Shown here one piece after another: positions 60,092 through 64,000 of a DNA stretch of 64,000 bases. Position 1 is the stretch's first letter; the number at the start of each line of letters is the position of its first letter. The notes under the pieces were generated by a model. The model saw only the letters and a program-made list of their open reading frames with translations, did not search any database and had not been told where the DNA came from. Origin of the DNA: CAWGLW01 sp963823525 (GTDB taxonomy: Bacteria; Pseudomonadota; Gammaproteobacteria; Steroidobacterales; Steroidobacteraceae); assembly GCA_963823525.1 (NCBI GenBank), contig CAWGLW010000006.1, forward strand, positions 1,612,001 through 1,676,000. Direction: 5' to 3'. A program made the position numbers and the translations under genes.

Positions 60092-61555
60092 ATGCGTAAA
60101 TCCAGTCCGAAACCGATGAGTCCGCAGGAGGGGATTTATTTTCTGATCGAGCAGCGCAAGCAGCCGATGCATGTTGCGGCGCTGCAGATTTTTGACCCGC
60201 CCAAGGCTGCCAGGACGACTTTCGTTCAGGATCTTTACCAGTCCTGGCGCGGGCATCCGCATGCGCATACCCCGTTCGACCTCCGCCCGCTGAATCTGCG
60301 TGGCCGCTGGTATTGGGAGAAAGATGCGGAGTTCGATGTTGACTACCACCTCCGGCACCTGGGTTTGCCTCGGCCTGGGCGGATACGAGAATTGCTGGTG
60401 CTGATTTCTCAGCTTCATGCCACGCTACTCGATCGTAACCGGCCGCTTTGGGAGTGCTATCTCGTCGAAGGGCTGGCCGACGGGCGTTTCGGCATTTACA
60501 CGAAGATTCACCACGGACTGGTCGACGGGGTAAGCGGCATTCGTATGCTGACTGCGGCGCTGTCCGTCGACCCGAAAGAGATCAAGCCGCCGTTCTGGGC
60601 TCAGTCATTAGCCAGGTCCGCTCAGACCGGAGCGGACTCGAGCCCGTCCGGACAGAGAGCCTCGGCTTTGAAACCGATCTTCTCGGCCCTTCAGAAAGGC
60701 GCCGAGGTGATTCCCGGTCTGAGCAGTGGTCTGGTGGATCTCCTCAGGGCCGATAATTACGACGGACCGATTGCATTGCCGCGACAGGCACCGCCGACGC
60801 TATTCAATGTTCCGATCTCGGGCTCGCGTCGTTTTGTCGCGCAACGTTATTCGCTGGCTCGTATCAAGCGCATCGGCGCCCGCACCGGGGCAACCGTCAA
60901 TGATGTTGTGCTGGCCCTCTGCGGCAGCGCTTTGCGCCAATACCTGGAGACCCACGACGCGTTGCCAGAAAAGGCGCTGGTGGCGATGGTGCCGGTGTCC
61001 CTGCACGGCGAAACCGGAAAAGGCGGCAACCAGGTCGGTTTGATTCTGGCCAGCCTGGCAACGAACCTGGTGGACCCGCTCGCACGGCTCAATCGCATCA
61101 TGGAGTCGACGGCCGCCGCGAAAGCACGTCTGAAGACCATGAGCCGGGTTGAGAAAATGGCTCATGCGGCGATGACGTTTGCGCCGATGTTGCCGGGCGG
61201 ATTGACGGGAGCGACTGGAAAGAGACCGGTGTTCAATGTGGTTGTCTCGAATGTGCCCGGCCCGAGAGATGTCCTGTACCTGAATCGCGCCCGTCTCGAT
61301 GAGGCATACCCGGTCAGTATTCCGGCGGACTATCTCGCGTTGAATATCACGGTCAGCAGCGATGCGGATGCGCTGGCTTTCGGCTTTACCGCCTGCCGCC
61401 GGTCGGTGCCGGGCTTGCAGCGCATGGTTGATCACATAGATGCCGCGCTCGATGAGCTGGAGTCCGCCACGGCGCCGGCCGCTGCAAAGAGCGCACGAAA
61501 GTCGGGAAAGGCCGGCAGGGCCAAGACCCATCGAGGCGTTCGCAAGAAGAAGTAG
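60092..61555 (+). CDS. wax ester synthase/diacylglycerol acyltransferase (WS/DGAT)
   Basis: 487 aa. Acyl-CoA-dependent acyltransferase that makes wax esters or triacylglycerol storage lipids. The catalytic HHxxxDG is KIHHGLVDGVSG at about residues 134-145. N-terminal PMSPQEGIYFLIEQRKQPMH and the conserved NVVVSNVPGPRDVLYLN in the second domain. The C-terminus is very basic (KSARKSGKAGRAKTHRG), possibly membrane-associating. ATG at 60092 (AGGG upstream) is the family start; the open frame to 59927 is not homologous. Single gene. Confidence 0.92.
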   Translation: MRKSSPKPMSPQEGIYFLIEQRKQPMHVAALQIFDPPKAARTTFVQDLYQSWRGHPHAHTPFDLRPLNLRGRWYWEKDAEFDVDYHLRHLGLPRPGRIRELLVLISQLHATLLDRNRPLWECYLVEGLADGRFGIYTKIHHGLVDGVSGIRMLTAALSVDPKEIKPPFWAQSLARSAQTGADSSPSGQRASALKPIFSALQKGAEVIPGLSSGLVDLLRADNYDGPIALPRQAPPTLFNVPISGSRRFVAQRYSLARIKRIGARTGATVNDVVLALCGSALRQYLETHDALPEKALVAMVPVSLHGETGKGGNQVGLILASLATNLVDPLARLNRIMESTAAAKARLKTMSRVEKMAHAAMTFAPMLPGGLTGATGKRPVFNVVVSNVPGPRDVLYLNRARLDEAYPVSIPADYLALNITVSSDADALAFGFTACRRSVPGLQRMVDHIDAALDELESATAPAAAKSARKSGKAGRAKTHRGVRKKK

Positions 61556-61604
61556 CGGGCCGCTGCGTGGCGAAATGAGATGGTCGTGCGTCGCGCGATC
61601 GGAC

Positions 61605-62396
61605 TCAGTATCCGTGTCTCTCGCTGGACTCAGCTGGGCGCCCGGGCCGCAGTTCCGACAACGCATTTGCAGCGGCCGAAGTCATGAAACCGATGTCCGT
61701 GCCAATGCTGGCGAAGGTAAACCCGGCAGCAAGTGCAGACCGTACGCTCTCCAGTGAATAGCCGAAGATGCCTGCAAACCGATCGTTCTTTCGGGCGGCG
61801 CTCAGGACCTTGCCAAGCGCCGCCTGGAAGCGGGGCTCATTCGGTGCGTCGGACAGCGAAATACCCAGCGACAGCGCAAGGTCAGCGGGGCCAACGAACA
61901 ACGCGTCGACGCCCTCGACGCGTGCAATATCCTCGACCCGCTCGAGCGCATCGTGTGTTTCAATCATGACAATGCAGGCGATCTCTGTGTTCGCTGAGGC
62001 CAGGTAATCAGCCCCCTCCGATAACGCAGCGCGTATCGGGCCGAAGGAGCGCTCGCCCGCCGGCGGATACCGGCAGGCCGCAGCGGCACGACGGGCATCC
62101 TCAGCCGAATTAACCATCGGTACGATCACTCCCTGCGCGCCCGCATCGAGCGCCTTCATGATCTGTTCAGGCCGGTTCCAGGCGACGCGTACGATTGGCG
62201 TCGTATCTGTCGTCGCGATCGCGGGGAGTATCCGGGTCAGGTCGCTGTAGTCCAGCAGGCCGTGCTGCAGGTCGATGCACAGCCAGTCAAAACCCAGGTT
62301 TGCCATCGCCTCGGCGCTGTGAACATTGTCGAGCGAAATCCAGCCACCCAGCGAGGGCCTGGCGGATCGCCATGATTGCAATGTCAGATTCTTCAC
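61605..62396 (-). CDS. HpcH/HpaI-family aldolase
   Basis: 263-aa class II metal-dependent aldolase/citrate lyase family (4-hydroxy-2-oxoheptanedioate aldolase type). Motifs: WLCIDLQHGLLDYSD with the general-base His, GAQGVIVPMVNSAEDAR, RSFGPIRA, CIVMIETHDALERV with the metal Glu, and DALFVGPADLALSLG with the metal Asp. GTG at 62396. Releases pyruvate or similar from 2-oxo-4-hydroxy acids (family knowledge). Next upstream on the same strand is an aldehyde dehydrogenase remnant. Confidence 0.92.
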   Translation of the reverse strand: MKNLTLQSWRSARPSLGGWISLDNVHSAEAMANLGFDWLCIDLQHGLLDYSDLTRILPAIATTDTTPIVRVAWNRPEQIMKALDAGAQGVIVPMVNSAEDARRAAAACRYPPAGERSFGPIRAALSEGADYLASANTEIACIVMIETHDALERVEDIARVEGVDALFVGPADLALSLGISLSDAPNEPRFQAALGKVLSAARKNDRFAGIFGYSLESVRSALAAGFTFASIGTDIGFMTSAAANALSELRPGRPAESSERHGY

Positions 62397-62458
62397 TGAT
62401 CGAAACCTCTCTCCTGGTCAGATAGTCGTCGCGGCTTCGGGCGTGGCGCCCGGAATCA

Positions 62459-62671
62459 GCGGCCTCCCCCGGTGGCGGCCGGATCCCGATCGCGCTCGAA
62501 GGTCGCGGCGGGAATTTCCGCCATGACCTTCCGGTAGCTGGCGCCTGCTCCGACGGCTTGATGATGACGCGATTCCCCGCCGCCAGCATTTCCGTGAGTG
62601 GCCCGATGGACAGATCCACCGGGAAATTCCAGGCCGAGAGACTGGCGATGACGCCTTGCGGTCAATATGCA
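62459..62671 (-). pseudogene. aldehyde dehydrogenase fragment (coniferyl-aldehyde dehydrogenase type)
   Basis: Only about 70 codons remain: VIASLSAWNFPVDLSIGPLT and ML, AAGNRVIIKPSEQAPAT are the unmistakable ALDH cofactor-domain motifs, then a one-base deletion at about 62536 switches frame to KVMAEIPAATFERDR and the reading ends. The catalytic Cys domain, N-terminus and C-terminus are gone. A degraded gene sitting between the aldolase and the phosphotransferase gene, which it abuts. Confidence 0.75.
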
Positions 62672-63712
62672 TTACGCCGGGGTATCGATGATAGTCAAAG
62701 CCATTTGCGCGAGCGGCGCGACGAAACGGCCGGCGGCGGCGGCCCGTTCGCTGGACGCATTACCCTGTGTGGCTCGCTTGGCGACCCCCTGAGCAATCGC
62801 CGCCAGACGGAAGAAGCAGAATGCGAGGTAAAAAGACCAGTGCTCAATCCGGTCTATGCCGCGCAGGTTGCAGTACATCTCTACGATCTCGGCCTCGGAT
62901 GGAATGCCGAGGCTGCCGCGGTTGATGCCGGCCAGTCCTTTTGATGCCGGGGAGTCCGGTGGCATGCGAAGCTGCATGCAGTGATAGGCCAGGTCCGCAT
63001 ACGGATGGCCCAGCGTCGAGAGCTCCCAGTCGAGTACCGCGATGATCTCGGGCCGCTCAGGATGAAACATCAGGTTGTCGAGCCGGTAGTCGCCGTGCAC
63101 GAGCGAGGCGATGCCATCGTCGGCCGGAAGGTGCGTTCTCAGCCAGGCCATCAATTCTTCCATCGGCGGGATCGTGTCGAGTTCTGACGCTCGATACTGT
63201 GTCATCCAGCGATCCAGTTGCCGCCGGTAGTAATTGCCTGGCCTGCCGAAGTCCGCGAGTCCGACGGTCAAGGGGTCGACGGCGTGCAGTGCGGCCATCA
63301 CGCGAATGATTTCCTCGTGAATCCGCCGGCGTTGCCCGTTACTCTGCGCTTCCGGCAGCGCAGAGTCCCAGAAGACCCGCCCGGGAAGAAACTCCATCAG
63401 GTAGAACATTGAACCGAGTACGGAGTTGTCCGTGCAAAGGTGAAAGACTCGCGCGACCGGGACTGCGCTACCGGCCAGGGCGTTCAATACGCGGTACTCG
63501 CGGTCGACCGCGTGCGCTGATCTAAGTAGAGGCCCCGGCGGCTGCCGGCGCAAGACGCAGACACCCGACGGCGTGCTCAGCCTGTAAGTCGGATTGGACT
63601 GGCCGCCGGAAAACTTCTCCGCCTCAATCGGTCCCTTGAATCCATCGACATGCGCCTCGAGGTAAGCGGTGAGTCGCCCCGTGTCCAGCGGCAATCCAGC
63701 GGATGGGTTCAT
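62672..63712 (-). CDS. aminoglycoside phosphotransferase-like (APH) family protein
   Basis: 346-aa kinase-fold protein of the APH family as found in acyl-CoA dehydrogenase operons. N-lobe FSGGQSNPTYRL, Brenner motif LVHGDYRLDNLMFH with catalytic Asp and Asn, metal motif AVLDWELSTLGHPYADLAYH. Probably an acyl-CoA metabolism kinase of unknown substrate, not antibiotic resistance. ATG at 63712 preferred over the longer in-frame start. Its stop abuts the ALDH remnant; upstream on the same strand is the histidine phosphatase gene. Confidence 0.9.
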   Translation of the reverse strand: MNPSAGLPLDTGRLTAYLEAHVDGFKGPIEAEKFSGGQSNPTYRLSTPSGVCVLRRQPPGPLLRSAHAVDREYRVLNALAGSAVPVARVFHLCTDNSVLGSMFYLMEFLPGRVFWDSALPEAQSNGQRRRIHEEIIRVMAALHAVDPLTVGLADFGRPGNYYRRQLDRWMTQYRASELDTIPPMEELMAWLRTHLPADDGIASLVHGDYRLDNLMFHPERPEIIAVLDWELSTLGHPYADLAYHCMQLRMPPDSPASKGLAGINRGSLGIPSEAEIVEMYCNLRGIDRIEHWSFYLAFCFFRLAAIAQGVAKRATQGNASSERAAAAGRFVAPLAQMALTIIDTPA

Positions 63713-63820
63713 CGTGGTCTCCGGTTGTGCGTGGACCTGACATGCAGCAGCGCGCCGTATACCAGTGAGACACCCGGGCATTCATTGCCGCCATCAAGTT
63801 TCATGCAGTCTCCTTCGGCT

Positions 63821-64000
63821 TCAGGAATAGGTGATGAACCGCATCCGCTCCGGTGTCTCAAGGTGTGCGATATGGTTGAACGTGTGCACGGAATAGCCGC
63901 GTGGACTGAAGAAGCAGCGCGATACGCTGGCATTGCGGATTTGCAGATTGAGTTGAACCATGGTTTCCGGCGGAGCCATGAGGACTTGTCGCAGCGCCAT
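63821..64000 (-). CDS. histidine phosphatase family protein, C-terminal end (cut by window)
   Basis: The last 59 residues of a phosphoglycerate mutase-like protein: ETMVQLNLQIRNASVSRCFF and SPRGYSVHTFNHIAHLETPE, ending RFITYS, match the C-terminal end of the histidine phosphatases that sit beside phosphotransferase genes in fatty-acid-type clusters. Stop at 63821-63823; the rest of the gene lies past base 64000, so an apparent ATG at the edge is not taken as the start. Reading supports one operon with the phosphotransferase. Confidence 0.7.
   Translation of the reverse strand: MALRQVLMAPPETMVQLNLQIRNASVSRCFFSPRGYSVHTFNHIAHLETPERMRFITYS

Noticed and set aside
62672..63712. Aminoglycoside resistance gene
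   Set aside because: The APH-fold protein is of the acyl-CoA dehydrogenase-linked type and neighbours a histidine phosphatase; resistance is not supported.
1..64000. CRISPR arrays, tRNA or rRNA genes, insertion sequences, prophage
   Set aside because: I saw no regularly spaced direct repeats, no cloverleaf or rRNA signature, and no transposase, integrase or phage structural gene.

Overview
The window is a dense, GC-rich stretch of bacterial chromosome. It reads as a free-living, aerobic, probably marine or soil gammaproteobacterium (Woeseia/Steroidobacter/Chromatiales-like). That placement is inferred from the gene families: HrpB, AvtA, FadH, a sorAB-type sulfite dehydrogenase, the acs-DUF4212-symporter-DUF294-exonuclease block, WS/DGAT and paired DUF3604 proteins. 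I see no rRNA, tRNA, CRISPR array, transposase or phage gene. The two edge genes are cut by the window.

Layout. 0-6.3 kb: AmrS (cut at the left edge), glutamine-dependent NadE, a small CxCxYxHHDDRR protein, an MBL-fold hydrolase and PBP4. 6.4-13.5 kb: a HIT protein, acetyl-CoA synthetase, a two-part sodium:solute symporter with a clear terminator, a cNMP/CBS/DUF294 sensor and a DEDDh exonuclease, together an acetate uptake and activation block. 13.5-18.4 kb: an NlpC/P60 lipoprotein and a four-gene ABC export operon (adaptor, ATPase, two MacB/FtsX permeases). 18.5-25.9 kb: HrpB, several small membrane proteins, a CBS/HhH pair and a lipase-like hydrolase.

The most interesting locus is at 25.9-28.9 kb on the minus strand. 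A compact, partly overlapping operon encodes, in transcription order, a membrane-anchored Cys4/His zinc protein, an E1-like enzyme, an 83-aa ubiquitin-like protein ending in Gly, an E2-like enzyme with catalytic Cys and HPN motif, and a JAB/JAMM peptidase. This is a complete eukaryote-like ubiquitin conjugation/deconjugation set related to the prokaryotic E1-E2-JAB-Ubl operons and the antiphage Bil systems. The membrane zinc protein and the extra zinc ribbons on E1 and E2 are the parts most likely to be new.

29-43 kb: threonine aldolase with a short secretin-like protein, a thioredoxin lipoprotein, a CDF transporter, hutI-hutG (HutG carries an Asp to Cys change in its metal motif), small hypothetical genes, a secreted nuclease, an SDR, sulfite dehydrogenase with diheme cytochrome, and FadH. 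43-53.8 kb: a 1897-aa tandem UvrA with four ABC modules, a ClC channel, AvtA, a HAD hydrolase and a LysR regulator.

53.9-59.8 kb: a cluster of two DUF3604 (PHP-like) proteins with a 53-aa charged peptide between them and outer-membrane channel-like proteins on both sides. The first DUF3604 gene has two compensating frameshifts, and both channel genes lack a visible signal peptide, so there is either decay or sequencing error here. 60-64 kb: WS/DGAT acyltransferase, HpcH/HpaI aldolase, an aldehyde dehydrogenase remnant, a phosphotransferase and the end of a histidine phosphatase.
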